Part shown: in pieces, positions 16,521 through 25,743 of the stretch
Position numbering within the stretch: position 1 is the first letter of the stretch
Layout of the letters: every line of letters starts with the position of its first letter
DNA from: Dehalogenimonas etheniformans
GTDB lineage: Bacteria; Chloroflexota; Dehalococcoidia; Dehalococcoidales; Dehalococcoidaceae
Direction: 5' to 3'
NCBI RefSeq assembly: GCF_014672715.2
Contig: NZ_CP058566.2
Span: forward strand, 1,922,001 to 1,986,000
DNA: 64,000 nucleotides
Position numbers and translations under genes: made by a program
The notes under the pieces: model-generated
Seen by the model: only the letters and a program-made list of their open reading frames with translations
What the model was told of the DNA's origin: nothing
The model's database searches: none

Positions 16521-18941
16521 TCAGTCCAAACCTAGAGGATCAATGTCAACGCCGATGCTGGAAGATAGATTGGTTTTCGATAGGAACTCAACGATGTTTC
16601 GCCCTTTCACGATGACCTGCCACCGATATTTACCCCGGCGGCGGGGTATGAAAGCCGGCGCCGGCCCAATAAACTCAATGCCGCTGACACCGGTGGAATC
16701 GCGTTCCAGTTCCAGTGTCTTTTTAAGATCGTGCGCCAATTGCAAACCGTCGGCTTCGTTAAGGTGCTGGACGGTTAGGACCGCCAGTTTGTTGAACGGA
16801 GGATAACCCAGGATTTTCCGGTATTCCAGCTCTTTTTGGTAAAAAGTCTTGAAGTCGTGCGCCACCGCGGCGGCTATGGCATAGTGGCTGGGCTGGTAGC
16901 TCTGGACAACGACCCGCCCGGGAAATTCTCCTCGGCCCGCCCTCCCCGCCACCTGTAAAAGCAATTGAAAAGTGCGTTCCCCGGCCCGGAAATCCGGCAG
17001 GTTGAGAGCCGTATCCGCGTTGATAACCCCCACCAGCCCAACCCTCGGCAGATCAAGGCCGCGGGCGACTACCTGGGTGCCGATCAGGATGTCCGCTTTA
17101 CCGGCGCGGAAGTCGTCGAAGATCTGGTAACCTGAGTCTTTGCCGCGGGCAGCGTCGGAGTCCCAACGCAGAACCCTGGCTCCGGAGAATTCCTTCTTCG
17201 TTTCTTCTTCCAGTTTCTGGGTTCCGAGGCCGATAAACTTGATCCGGCTGCCTTTGCAGACGGGACACACTGTTGGGACTCTATACTGGGCGTTGCAATG
17301 GTGACAGACCAGGCGGTTCTCAACCGGGTGAAAGCCTAAAGGCAGGCGGCAGTGACGGCACTTCAGGACCTCCCCGCAATCCCGGCACTGGATGAAAGTA
17401 GCGCCGCCGCGGCGGTTGAAAAAGAGGATAACCTGTTCGCCGTTTTTGAGGGCAGACTCCATCTCGGCCTTCAATTTGCGGCTGAAAATGGAGAGGTTGC
17501 CGCTCTTCAACTCATCGCGCATGTCGATAAGCGTCACCGGCGGAAGCGGCGCCGAGGGGTGGGGAGTCAGGCGGTCGGGCAACTCCAGCAGGCGATACTC
17601 GCCACGCTCGGCTTTGTTGTAGGTTTCGATATCGGGCGTTGCCGATCCCAGGAGGAGCGCCGCGCCGGTCTCCAGAGCCAGGCGGCGAGCGACCTCGCGG
17701 GCGTGATAAAGGGGCGGCGTATCCTGCTGCTTGTAAGCCCATTCATGCTCTTCGTCGATCACAATGAGCCCCGGATTTGTGAACGGGGCGAAGAGGGCGC
17801 TTCGCGGACCGATGACGATGTCGTAGTCACCCTCGGCGATACCTCGCCACTGGTCGAAACGCTCTCCCAGCGACAGCTTACTATGCAGCACGGCTACCCG
17901 GCCAGGAAACCGGGCGGTGAAACGCTCGATGATCTGGTGAGTCAGGGAAATCTCCGGCACCAGCACCACAACCTGCTTGCCCTGTTTCAAGGCGTAGTTG
18001 GCGGCGTGGAGATAGACCTCGGTCTTGCCTGACCCGGTCACGCCGTGGAGCAAAAATGCTTCTCCTTTGGCTTCATCGATGCCTGCTGTCACCACGGAAA
18101 CGGCGGCCGATTGGGCGGGGGTCAGGGTATGCGCCATCGGCAATTCTACGGCCGCCGGAAGTCGCGGATTACGGCGCGATTCCTCCATAGAGATTTCGAT
18201 GAGCTTTTTGTTCACAAGGGCTGAAAGAATGGCATTGACTTCGCCAAATTCACGTCGAATCTCGGTGACAGAGAGGCGTCCGCGCGAGTTAGCCAGGAAC
18301 CGGAGGACTGCCGATTGTTTTGGAGATCTTTTTAACAGCCCTGCGGCTGCCTGTTGTGCCTTTTCAGTATCTATTCTTAAATGAGCAATCTTTTCCAGCC
18401 TGGGTTTAACTTTTATCGCCTGCAGCCTGTACCGGCGCTCTATCAAGCCATGCCCCAATAGGTGCCTTATCGCTTTCTGAGCCGCAACTTTGCCGAAACG
18501 TTTTTCCAGGGTTTTTTGATCGGTCGGAACTCTGGTGTCTAGGGTGGCCAGGAAGTTGCTTTCGAGATCGGAGAGGGGGATTTCGCCAATGTCCAGCCCG
18601 GAACGTGTAAAAACTGATTCCGCGGAGCGTTCAAAACCAGGTGGCAGCCATAAAGCCAAAGAGGGGAAAAGCGGCGCCAGGTAATGCCGGCTGATCCACA
18701 TGCCAACGGTTAGCTGTTGGGGAGTCAAACATAACGGTGGATCGATGATGCCGGAGAGTTGGCGGGTGTCGTCGAACCTCGGGGTTTCTGAAACCTCGAC
18801 TACTATGCCCTGGAGAACACGGGGGCCGAAAGGGACCAGAACCGCCTGACCGGGACGGACGGTTAGGCCGGCAGGCAGTTCGTAGCTATACGCGCTGCGC
18901 CCGGCGGCTGGGGAATTAACGCTGACCTCGGCGTAAGGCAA
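16521..18941 (-). CDS. priA: Primosomal replication protein N' (PriA helicase)
   Basis: The 806-residue protein restarts stalled replication forks. It has the N-terminal 3'-DNA-binding domain (YSYELPAGLTVRPGQAVLV), a winged helix, the helicase core with Walker [12 protein letters not shown] and DEEH box VIDEEHEWAYKQ, and eight zinc-binding cysteines in CRDC, CRHC, CHHC and CPVC pairs at about 540-590. Motif VI is in QVAGRAGRG. The TTG start at 18941 is set by GGGGAG five bases upstream; an ATG in that spacer is out of frame. It follows rplS on the same strand. Confidence 0.96.
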   Translation of the reverse strand: MPYAEVSVNSPAAGRSAYSYELPAGLTVRPGQAVLVPFGPRVLQGIVVEVSETPRFDDTRQLSGIIDPPLCLTPQQLTVGMWISRHYLAPLFPSLALWLPPGFERSAESVFTRSGLDIGEIPLSDLESNFLATLDTRVPTDQKTLEKRFGKVAAQKAIRHLLGHGLIERRYRLQAIKVKPRLEKIAHLRIDTEKAQQAAAGLLKRSPKQSAVLRFLANSRGRLSVTEIRREFGEVNAILSALVNKKLIEISMEESRRNPRLPAAVELPMAHTLTPAQSAAVSVVTAGIDEAKGEAFLLHGVTGSGKTEVYLHAANYALKQGKQVVVLVPEISLTHQIIERFTARFPGRVAVLHSKLSLGERFDQWRGIAEGDYDIVIGPRSALFAPFTNPGLIVIDEEHEWAYKQQDTPPLYHAREVARRLALETGAALLLGSATPDIETYNKAERGEYRLLELPDRLTPHPSAPLPPVTLIDMRDELKSGNLSIFSRKLKAEMESALKNGEQVILFFNRRGGATFIQCRDCGEVLKCRHCRLPLGFHPVENRLVCHHCNAQYRVPTVCPVCKGSRIKFIGLGTQKLEEETKKEFSGARVLRWDSDAARGKDSGYQIFDDFRAGKADILIGTQVVARGLDLPRVGLVGVINADTALNLPDFRAGERTFQLLLQVAGRAGRGEFPGRVVVQSYQPSHYAIAAAVAHDFKTFYQKELEYRKILGYPPFNKLAVLTVQHLNEADGLQLAHDLKKTLELERDSTGVSGIEFIGPAPAFIPRRRGKYRWQVIVKGRNIVEFLSKTNLSSSIGVDIDPLGLD

Positions 18942-18960
18942 AGCATACTCCCCTTGTTAA

Positions 18961-18989
18961 ATCGGCGTCTCCGTGATGGAGACGCCGAT
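18961..18989 (-). terminator. Hairpin between rplS and priA
   Basis: ATCGGCGTCTCC and GGAGACGCCGAT form a perfect 12-bp stem. On the minus strand only a short TTT tract follows, so termination is probably partial. It lies between the rplS stop and the priA ribosome binding site. Confidence 0.65.
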
Positions 18990-19010
18990 GAGATTCAACG
19001 ACCGGAGAAA

Positions 19011-19364
19011 TTAGGTAGCGTTTTCGCGCTCGCCTTCCTTGATGCGAGCGGCTTTGCCGGAGAGGGCGCGCAGGTAGTAGAGCTTGGCGCGGCGGACACG
19101 GCCGCGGCGGGTCATCTCGATCTTGGCGACAAGCGGCGAGGCAAACGGGAAAATGCGCTCGACGCCGACGCCATACGAAAGGCGGCGGACGGTGAAGTTA
19201 CCGCCATCGGTCCCAGCCCTCTTGCGCAGGACGATACCCTGGAAGACTTGGATGCGCTCTTTGTCACCTTCAACGATCCGGCAGTGCACCTTGACAGTAT
19301 CGCCGGGGTTGATATCCGGAAATTCGGCTTTGACGGCCGGTGGCACTAATTCATCGATTCTCAT
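19011..19364 (-). CDS. rplS: Large ribosomal subunit protein bL19
   Basis: The 117-residue basic protein has the bL19 signature: the [29 protein letters not shown] region, [14 protein letters not shown], and [25 protein letters not shown]. bL19 sits at the 30S-50S interface. Length is normal. It follows trmD on the same strand with a spacer of 160 bases, the common trmD-rplS pairing. Confidence 0.98.
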   Translation of the reverse strand: MRIDELVPPAVKAEFPDINPGDTVKVHCRIVEGDKERIQVFQGIVLRKRAGTDGGNFTVRRLSYGVGVERIFPFASPLVAKIEMTRRGRVRRAKLYYLRALSGKAARIKEGERENAT

Positions 19365-19524
19365 GATCCGGGAACTCCTTTGTTTGCCGCGCCGGTCATC
19401 ACCAGGCGGATAATTTCAATGTCACAGACTGAATAGTAAATCACAAATGGGGGGGCTATGGCAAGCCCGTTATACTCTGTCAATAGTATCGATAGTCAAA
19501 TTATTGATCATCAGACTCACAGAT

Positions 19525-20295
19525 CTACGCCTCGGGCTCGGCAAGGCGTTCTCTCATTTCCGAATCCGATTCGGATTTGATCTCGGCGAGGAGTTTTTGG
19601 TCGGTTTTGGAAAGAGTTACATTCTCCATCAGGTCCGGCCTGTGCTCGAATGTACGTTTCAAAGATTCTTTCCGACGCCATTTGGCGATCTTCGCGTGAT
19701 TTCCCGAAAGAAGCACCTCCGGTACCGGCAAACCTCGAAATTCCGGGGGGCGGGTGTAGTGCGGATATTCCAGGAGTCCCTGGCTATGGGATTCTTCCAC
19801 CTGTGATTCTTCCGACCCAAGCACACCCGGAACAAGGCGGGATACGGCGTCCACTATTACCATCGCCGGGATCTCGCCCCCGGAGAGTACGTAGTCCCCG
19901 ATGCTGAGTTCATCGTCGATAAAAGCTCTCACCCGCTCGTCGAACCCTTCATAGTGCCCGGCGATTAAGATAAGGCGGGGCTTTGAGGCCAGATCGGCCG
20001 CGATGGCCTCATTAAACAAGCGCCCGGAGGGAGAAAGAAGTATCACCCTCGCTTCGTCGCCGGAAAGACCTTTAACCGCCTCGATCGCCTCGACGACCGG
20101 GCCGGGTTTCATCACCATACCGGCGCCCCCGCCATAGGGAGTATCGTCGACGACGTGGTGCTTATCATGGGTGTAGTCCCTGATCTGATAGAGGCGGATC
20201 TCTATCAATCCTTTGTCAGAGGCGCGTTTCAGAATGCTTTCTGAAAACGGTCCAGCGAACATCTCCGGGAATAACGTCAGTATGTCTATACGCAT
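19525..20295 (-). CDS. trmD: tRNA (guanine-37-N1)-methyltransferase TrmD
   Basis: The 256-residue SPOUT-class enzyme methylates G37 of tRNAs using SAM and so prevents frameshifting. It has [13 protein letters not shown] at the start, the [17 protein letters not shown] motif, and the trefoil-knot region with [13 protein letters not shown] and DYVLSGGE. On the minus strand an extended -10 TGTTAAAAT (hexamer 20307-20302) ends six bases before the ATG, so the mRNA is probably leaderless. It leads the trmD-rplS-priA group. Confidence 0.97.
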   Translation of the reverse strand: MRIDILTLFPEMFAGPFSESILKRASDKGLIEIRLYQIRDYTHDKHHVVDDTPYGGGAGMVMKPGPVVEAIEAVKGLSGDEARVILLSPSGRLFNEAIAADLASKPRLILIAGHYEGFDERVRAFIDDELSIGDYVLSGGEIPAMVIVDAVSRLVPGVLGSEESQVEESHSQGLLEYPHYTRPPEFRGLPVPEVLLSGNHAKIAKWRRKESLKRTFEHRPDLMENVTLSKTDQKLLAEIKSESDSEMRERLAEPEA

Positions 20296-20518
20296 CGGTT
20301 GATTTTAACACAAACAGTTTACCCCGGGTTGATCAACCGAGAGTTAGCTTTCCTGAACGTGGTACTCTGTGAAATAGCGAGTATCGGTGATATAGCTGGA
20401 GAATAATCAGCCTGGCAATGGGTTATGACGAATGATGGATGGCAAAGTATGACGCAAAATCGGTATATTCAAGCATAGTTATCTTTGACCTAATTCCGGA
20501 TTGGGAGTAGGTTATAGG

Positions 20519-20898
20519 TGTGAGTACCGGTACTAGTACTCACAGGGTCACCCAAATAAAGCGAAAGGAGGGCGAATGGTAGAGAGACAAGCCGTTCTCG
20601 GGATTTGGCTCTTTCCGTGCACATGCTCCTCGCTGGGAGGTGGGAAATCCTAGTCAATGTCCATGGCGAGGAGTCAGGACGAAGGCTCTTGAGCTTTTCA
20701 TAATTGAGGATTGAAATCCATCTGGTTTTTCTGACCAGGACGGAAAAGTAAAGGGCGAAGAACTTTCCCGAAGAACGAAAATAGAATAGGTCTCAAGGAT
20801 CCACTGGTTTTACCAAACAGGTTTTCAACCAAGGGTTCCAAAAATTCAATCTGGGGGCGGGTACCTAGGCGGACTAGCTAGGTACCCGCTCTTTTTAT
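20519..20898 (+). ncRNA. Candidate structured non-coding RNA of about 380 nt, family unknown
   Basis: There is no open frame here, but a full transcription unit is visible. TTGACC (20485-20490) lies 17 bases before TAGGTT (20508-20513). The predicted 5' end at 20519 opens with a perfect 9-bp hairpin (TGTGAGTAC with GTACTCACA). Further perfect or near-perfect stems are CTCCTCGC (20626-20633) with GCGAGGAG (20666-20673), CTGGT with ACCAG near 20722, and small hairpins between 20785 and 20835. A strong terminator closes it. It lacks the tmRNA 3' CCA arm and the RNase P GAGGAAAGUCC core, and shows no riboswitch motif I know. The next gene is convergent, so it is not a leader. Function unknown. 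Confidence 0.6.
20857..20898 (+). terminator. Rho-independent terminator of the candidate ncRNA
   Basis: GCGGGTACCTAG (20857-20868) pairs with CTAGGTACCCGC (20878-20889) in a perfect 12-bp stem, followed by TCTTTTTATT. Confidence 0.9.
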
Positions 20899-20905
20899 TC
20901 CGAAA

Positions 20906-21757
20906 TTATAAGCACGAAATCCGAGAACTTTGTTTAGAGAATACTTTGACGACGTCCCCAACCTTGAGATTAGTTACCGCCGCAGCGCTTCCACCATTAA
21001 CCGCAATCTCCAGGTAGCCTGATGATCCGATCAGAGCCATCAAGCCAATGCCTTCAGAATAGGTCTTCTTCAAGCCGCTCACGACTTTTTTGCCCAATTC
21101 GAGGCGCAGTTCGCCGCCCTGCGGCAGATCACTCTCTCGGACATCAGTGATCATGTTGCCGAACCTATCGATGAGAATAATATGACCGATAACCGTCCCG
21201 CCGGGCTCCTTTACGGCTTGTGGCAGATCCAGCATGGTCAATCTCTCAAGCGGTTCACCGAAGGCGGTCAATTCGAATCCTTTCGAAAGCATCGCGGCTA
21301 CCGGCGCCATGATATCCCGGCCGTGAAAAGTGTCGGATACAGGATGCCGGAAATGGGGACTATTGGTCACCGTTACCGCTTTGGCGCCGTTCGAGAGTTC
21401 TCCCTGGAGCAAACTACTGGAGGTTATGGCGGCATCCCGGACGTAGTTTTTAACGGCGTAAGATAATACTCCGTTATCGGGACCGATGAACTTGCCCTCC
21501 GATGTTTTTAAGGCGATGATCTTGCGGTCGGTACCGACGCCGGGATCGACCACGACCAGGTGGACGGTGTAATGCGGAAAACAGCGGTAGACGGTTGAGA
21601 GGAGGAACGCAGCCTCGAAGATGTTCTGCGGGGCAATCTGATGGCTGATATCGACAATCTGGACGTCCGGGGCAATACCCAGGATGACGCCCTTCAAGGC
21701 GGCGGCGTAGCCGCTCGTATCGCCAAAGTCGGTAGTCAGGGTGATTATTCCGGACAT
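20906..21757 (-). CDS. SAM hydroxide adenosyltransferase (DUF62, chlorinase/fluorinase superfamily)
   Basis: The 283-residue protein has the family hallmarks TLTTDFGDTSGYAAALKG at the start, the Asp pair in ISHQI and VVVDPGVG, the GPDNGVLSY motif, and FHGRDIMAPVAA. Known members split S-adenosylmethionine with hydroxide to adenosine and methionine; a few halogenate it. The hydroxide enzyme is by far the more common, and nothing here argues for halogenation. AGAGGTGGT precedes the ATG. The gene is convergent with the ncRNA candidate and lies downstream of secG. Confidence 0.92.
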   Translation of the reverse strand: MSGIITLTTDFGDTSGYAAALKGVILGIAPDVQIVDISHQIAPQNIFEAAFLLSTVYRCFPHYTVHLVVVDPGVGTDRKIIALKTSEGKFIGPDNGVLSYAVKNYVRDAAITSSSLLQGELSNGAKAVTVTNSPHFRHPVSDTFHGRDIMAPVAAMLSKGFELTAFGEPLERLTMLDLPQAVKEPGGTVIGHIILIDRFGNMITDVRESDLPQGGELRLELGKKVVSGLKKTYSEGIGLMALIGSSGYLEIAVNGGSAAAVTNLKVGDVVKVFSKQSSRISCL

Positions 21758-21826
21758 ACCACCTCTTCGAGGATCGATTCTTCTCTGAACCGATTCCTCC
21801 CGTGCAGGGAGAAGAAAATGGATGAG

Positions 21827-22045
21827 TTAAACTACCAGCAAGACCCAGATAGAGATGAGCACCAGCAGAACGACAAGTATGATGGTCATCTGGAACAGGG
21901 TTTTTTCTATGCCGCGCTTGGTGCGGAAAACGGTGTCAGCCTGTCCGAAAATGCCGCCCAAGCCACCGCCGCGCACCTGCAGCAAGGACGCCAGTCCGAG
22001 GGCTACGGCGACAATTATCTGGGCTATGAGCAAAAATGTCAGCAT
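21827..22045 (-). CDS. secG: Preprotein translocase subunit SecG
   Basis: The 72-residue protein has two hydrophobic helices (about 2-22 and 52-71) around the conserved loop LLQVRGGGLGGIFGQADTVFRTKRGIEK. SecG assists SecYE in protein export. Length and pattern fit SecG well. It lies between gatB and the adenosyltransferase gene on the same strand. Confidence 0.95.
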   Translation of the reverse strand: MLTFLLIAQIIVAVALGLASLLQVRGGGLGGIFGQADTVFRTKRGIEKTLFQMTIILVVLLVLISIWVLLVV

Positions 22046-22063
22046 GTTTTAACCTTCCTGTAA

Positions 22064-22083
22064 GGGCACGGCGTGCCATGCCC
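22064..22083. repeat. Palindromic repeat family A, copy 2
   Basis: GGGCACGGCGTGCCATGCCC, preceded by GTAA, is a slightly imperfect version of the palindrome at 5100-5119. It fills the gatB-secG spacer. Confidence 0.75.
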
Positions 22084-22092
22084 GGCAGTTCC

Positions 22093-23571
22093 TTAACTTT
22101 CTTTCAGCTTTTGCAGTATTATATCAGAAGCGACCGCCGGGTTGGCGCGTCCTTTTGACAGCTTCATCATCTGGCCGACCAGGAATTTCAGCGACTGTTC
22201 CTTGCCGGCTTTGAAATCGGCAACCGCGGCGGGATTATCGCCAATGATTTTTGCCGCCATGTCCCTTAAAGCTGAATCGTCGGATATCTGGGCCAGGCCT
22301 TTCTCCGAGATGATGGCCTCCGGTGTTTTGCCGGATTGCCACATTTCCTCGAGCACCGTCTTGGCGGTTGCGGTATTGATCGCGCCCTTTGCCGTTACGG
22401 CGATGAGTTTGGCCAGGGCGGCGGCGGGGACCTTAACGGAGAAGGCGTCGATATTCGCATTGGCGGCGTTCAGGATACGGGCGACCTCGCCGTTGACCCA
22501 ATTGGCAGCGTCCTTGGCAGTCACGTTTAGATCGGCGGATAACACGCCCTCGAAATAATCGGCGATATCTCGAGCGGAGGTCAGAATCGCCGCATCGTAG
22601 TCTGACAACTGGTAGTCGCTGACGAATCGGGTCTGACGGGCTTCCGGAAGTTCGGGCAGCCTAGCCCTGATCTGGGCGATCCATTTTTCATCGAATTGAA
22701 GCGGCGGCAGGTCGGGCTCCGGGAAATAGCGGTAATCGTGGGCAAATTCCTTGGAGCGCTGAGACACGGTGACGCCTTTTTCGTCCTGCCAACCCCGTGT
22801 TTCCTGCGGGACGCGAACGCCATTGTCGTAGTCTTTGGCCTGGCGGACCTCTTCGTATTCCAGCGCCCGAAAAACGGCGCGGAACGAGTTCATATTCTTG
22901 ACTTCGACCTTGGGATTGAACTTCGTCTCGCCGGTTGGGCGCAACGAGATATTGGCGTCGCAGCGGAAAGAGCCCTCTTCCATGTTGGCTACCGAAACGC
23001 CCAAATAGCGTAGAATGGTGCGGAGTTTCATCAGGTACTGCCGGGCTTCCTCGGGAGTCCGCATATCCGGCTCGGAAACGATCTCCATGAGCGGTACGCC
23101 GGAGCGGTTGACATCAACAAGGGAATAGCCCGGACCGCCAAGTTCGTCCCTATGGAGGAGTTTGGCGACATCTTCTTCGAGGTGGACGCGGGTGATGCCG
23201 ATCCGCCGGATCTTGCCGTCGACAGCGACGTCGATCCAGCCCTGGCGGCCGATGGGCTCATCGTACTGGGAAATCTGGTAACCCTTCATCAGGTCGGGAT
23301 AGGCATAGTTCTTGCGGTCGAACTTGCTGTTGGGCGCGATGGTGCAGTTGAGCGCCAGTGCCGTCATCATGGTAAATTCGACGGCCTTTTTGTTTATCAC
23401 CGGAAGTACGCCGGGCAAGCCGAGGCACACCGGGCAAACGCGGGTGTTGGGCGGGGCATCGGCATAATCGGAGGCGCAGCGGCAGTACATCTTGCTGGCT
23501 GTGGCCAGTTGTGCGTGGACCTCGAGTCCGATGACCGTCTCGTATTTGGAGGAGATTGTCGCGTCAGTCAT
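22093..23571 (-). CDS. gatB: Aspartyl/glutamyl-tRNA amidotransferase subunit B
   Basis: The 492-residue protein converts Glu-tRNA(Gln) or Asp-tRNA(Asn) to the amide together with GatA and GatC. It has the GLEVHAQL start, the zinc-site cysteines in CRCASDY and VCPVCLGLPG, the kinase-like domain with RKNYAYPDLMKGYQISQ and GSFRCDANISLR, and the C-terminal YqeY-like tail domain (about 330-490). The start at 23571 lies after AAGG with good spacing; an in-frame start at 23625 would add 18 unlikely residues. gatA and gatC are not in the window. Confidence 0.97.
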   Translation of the reverse strand: MTDATISSKYETVIGLEVHAQLATASKMYCRCASDYADAPPNTRVCPVCLGLPGVLPVINKKAVEFTMMTALALNCTIAPNSKFDRKNYAYPDLMKGYQISQYDEPIGRQGWIDVAVDGKIRRIGITRVHLEEDVAKLLHRDELGGPGYSLVDVNRSGVPLMEIVSEPDMRTPEEARQYLMKLRTILRYLGVSVANMEEGSFRCDANISLRPTGETKFNPKVEVKNMNSFRAVFRALEYEEVRQAKDYDNGVRVPQETRGWQDEKGVTVSQRSKEFAHDYRYFPEPDLPPLQFDEKWIAQIRARLPELPEARQTRFVSDYQLSDYDAAILTSARDIADYFEGVLSADLNVTAKDAANWVNGEVARILNAANANIDAFSVKVPAAALAKLIAVTAKGAINTATAKTVLEEMWQSGKTPEAIISEKGLAQISDDSALRDMAAKIIGDNPAAVADFKAGKEQSLKFLVGQMMKLSKGRANPAVASDIILQKLKES

Positions 23572-23784
23572 AAAATTAACCTTGTAAGTATAGCAATACA
23601 CATTTGCCCCGGCAACCGGAAACACAATTCATTTTTTAGATAACGCAGTCGAGCCACCTTAAAGTTCCCACGAATCCCACATAATTCATCCATTATTGCG
23701 TGACAAAATAAAAGTGTCATAATAGAAAAAGAGGGCAAATAAGTCGTAAATTTTCAGAAAGCTTTGGAAAGGATCGGATGAAAA

Positions 23785-24798
23785 ATGGAAATGGAATCAT
23801 CTAATATGCCGGAACAAAATCCTTCGGAACAGGCGAGGAATCCTCAGCCGGTTACGCCATCGCCAATGATGCACCAAACGGTGTCTGAACCTATAGCCCA
23901 GATGCCGCGAAAATCTCCAGGTTCGGGAGGCAACGCCCTGGTCGCCGTACTTATCGTCATACTAGCCCTGGCTACCGTCGGCAATGGCGCTCTGGCTATC
24001 CAGTCAAACTCCAAGGTGAGCTCCACCAACTCCGATCTGGCAGCGGCTCAAAGTGCCAACTCATCTCTCCAAGCCTCCATCGCGCAGCAACAAACGGCAG
24101 CCAATACGTTGTCCGCCAGCGTCGCTACGCTTCAGCAAACCGTGTCCAAACTGACCGGCACAACCACACCGACCCCGACGACCACCGATTTCGTCACCCC
24201 GGCCAAGATGATCGAGCCCCAGGTAGTGTATATCGAAGTGACTGACCGGACCGGCGGCGGCAGCGGTTCCGGCACCATCATCCGTTCCGACGGCTACGTC
24301 CTGACCAACCAGCACGTCATCGCCGGGGCGACCTCGATAAGCGTTACATTGAAAACCGGCGAGAAGTTTACCGCGACGCTGGTCGACAGCAGCGCCGACC
24401 TCGATGCCGCCATACTCAAAATGAACACCACCCGCACCGACCTGCCGACGGTCACTATCGGCTCTTCGGCTTCGGTGGTCATCGGCCAGGAGATCCTGAC
24501 CTGCGGCTTCCCCCTCGGCTCCGACCTTTTCGGCAACGCCGTTTTCGGCCCGGCTACATTCAATGCCGGCGTAGTCTCCGCCATACGCAACCTGCCTTCC
24601 GGCAATACCGATAATCCGGCCTTCACACTCAACTACATCCAGATCGATGCCGATATCAACCCGGGCAACTCCGGCGGCGGCCTGTTCACCCTTGACGGCA
24701 AGCTTGTAGGCATCCCGTCATACGGTTTTGCGACGGGCATCAATACCGCCATACCCATCGACGCTGTAAAGGCCCTCATCCAGAGTTCGGTGAAGTAA
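23785..24798 (+). CDS. Membrane-anchored trypsin-like serine protease (HtrA-type catalytic domain, no PDZ)
   Basis: The 337-residue protein has a Pro/Gln/Ser-rich N-terminus of about 45 residues, one membrane helix (about 50-72), a coiled coil (about 75-125) and a chymotrypsin-fold domain (about 138-335). The catalytic triad is visible as His177 in TNQHVIAG, Asp207 in LDAAILK and Ser296 in GNSGGG. The cell-surface orientation follows from the anchor. There is no PDZ domain, unlike DegP. GGAAAGGA lies 11 bases upstream of the ATG. The next gene is a shorter paralog, so the two arose by tandem duplication. Confidence 0.9.
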   Translation: MEMESSNMPEQNPSEQARNPQPVTPSPMMHQTVSEPIAQMPRKSPGSGGNALVAVLIVILALATVGNGALAIQSNSKVSSTNSDLAAAQSANSSLQASIAQQQTAANTLSASVATLQQTVSKLTGTTTPTPTTTDFVTPAKMIEPQVVYIEVTDRTGGGSGSGTIIRSDGYVLTNQHVIAGATSISVTLKTGEKFTATLVDSSADLDAAILKMNTTRTDLPTVTIGSSASVVIGQEILTCGFPLGSDLFGNAVFGPATFNAGVVSAIRNLPSGNTDNPAFTLNYIQIDADINPGNSGGGLFTLDGKLVGIPSYGFATGINTAIPIDAVKALIQSSVK

Positions 24799-24832
24799 CG
24801 AAAGCGAGAGAAGAAGAGAGGATGAAAACAGT

Positions 24833-25663
24833 ATGAAAAATCCAGCTTCGATCGCCATCGTAGTTGTTCTACTAATAGTCAACGGAGTCTTCGCGGCCTT
24901 TAACCTCGGGGCGTCAAGCACCATTAATTCAGCCCAGGCTAAGATCTCCGATTTGACTTCTGCCAACACCACGATCCAAACCGATCTGGCGGCGCTTCAA
25001 ACCAGCAACATCCAAACTCAAACAGCCCTGGCGGCGGTCCAGGCGCAAGTGGATAAGCTGACATCCCAAACGTCTTCCGCTGCCTCAAAATACGGCGCGG
25101 TGATGAATTCAATTAATCCTGTGGTCGTCAGGATCAATGCCACCGGAACCGGGCTGCGCGGATTCGCCTCCGGCGTCATTGTAAGTTCCAACGGGTATGT
25201 TCTGACGGTGCTCCACAACGTTGACGGCGCACGATCGATCAACGTCACTGTTTCTACGGGCGATACATTTACCGGAACGATCAGCGCTACTGATACGGTA
25301 AATAATTTGGCTTTGATAAAATTAACCTCTACTCGGACGGATTTCCCCGCGGCTGCCCGGGGATCGATCAGCACTCTCCAGGACGGGCAGATCGTGATCT
25401 CCGTCAGTTATCCTCTAAGTGATGAACTGCACGGTCCGGCGACCTTCGACGTCGGCATAGTTTCATCACTTCGGATGGATATCCCGACCAACTACTTCAT
25501 TCAGAGCGATGCCGATATCGCCCAGGGCAGCGGCGGTGGCGGGCTGTTCACTTTGGACGGGAAATTGGTTGGGATTGCCTCGCTTGGTATCGCCGACGGA
25601 ATCTACGAGTACATCCCTATAGATGCAGCAGCCACGCTGTTGAAAGGCGCCAGCATAACCTAG
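24833..25663 (+). CDS. Probable inactive paralog of the preceding serine protease
   Basis: The 276-residue protein has the same plan as its neighbour: a membrane helix (about 5-23), a coiled coil (about 30-80) and a trypsin-like domain. His128 is kept in VLHNVDG. The position of the catalytic Asp is Asn158 (NNLALIK), and the GNSGG motif has become GSGGG, which puts Gly234 where the catalytic Ser belongs. A Ser stands one place earlier. The fold motifs around the changes are intact and the frame is open, so it looks like a preserved pseudoprotease, perhaps a regulator or substrate binder for the active neighbour 34 bases upstream. Confidence 0.82.
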   Translation: MKNPASIAIVVVLLIVNGVFAAFNLGASSTINSAQAKISDLTSANTTIQTDLAALQTSNIQTQTALAAVQAQVDKLTSQTSSAASKYGAVMNSINPVVVRINATGTGLRGFASGVIVSSNGYVLTVLHNVDGARSINVTVSTGDTFTGTISATDTVNNLALIKLTSTRTDFPAAARGSISTLQDGQIVISVSYPLSDELHGPATFDVGIVSSLRMDIPTNYFIQSDADIAQGSGGGGLFTLDGKLVGIASLGIADGIYEYIPIDAAATLLKGASIT

Positions 25664-25680
25664 GTCTCGATCGACGTGTA

Positions 25681-25712
25681 CTGTAAGGACACGGCGAGCC
25701 GTGTCCTTACAG
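25681..25712. repeat. Palindromic repeat family A, copy 3
   Basis: Two 15-base arms, CTGTAAGGACACGGC and GCCGTGTCCTTACAG, flank a 2-base centre. This is the longest perfect copy of the family. It sits where the -35 region of the uvrB promoter begins and could also form an RNA hairpin at the end of the upstream transcript. Confidence 0.85.
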
Positions 25713-25730
25713 TTATGTTGGGCCATGGGA

Positions 25731-25743
25731 TATAATTCGGGAT
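25731..25743 (+). promoter_or_regulatory. -10 element giving a leaderless uvrB mRNA
   Basis: A perfect TATAAT (25731-25736) is followed by seven bases and then the uvrB ATG. No ribosome binding site is present. The best -35 match, TTACAG at 25707-25712, lies in the palindromic repeat. Confidence 0.7.

Noticed and set aside
20519-20898. tmRNA, RNase P RNA or T-box identity for the structured RNA
   Set aside because: There is no CCA-ending acceptor arm or plausible tag frame, no GAGGAAAGUCC/ACAGAA core, and no downstream gene on the same strand for a T-box.
20906-21757. A true fluorinase or chlorinase
   Set aside because: The family is dominated by the hydroxide enzyme, and I see no neighbouring fluorometabolite or chlorometabolite pathway genes.
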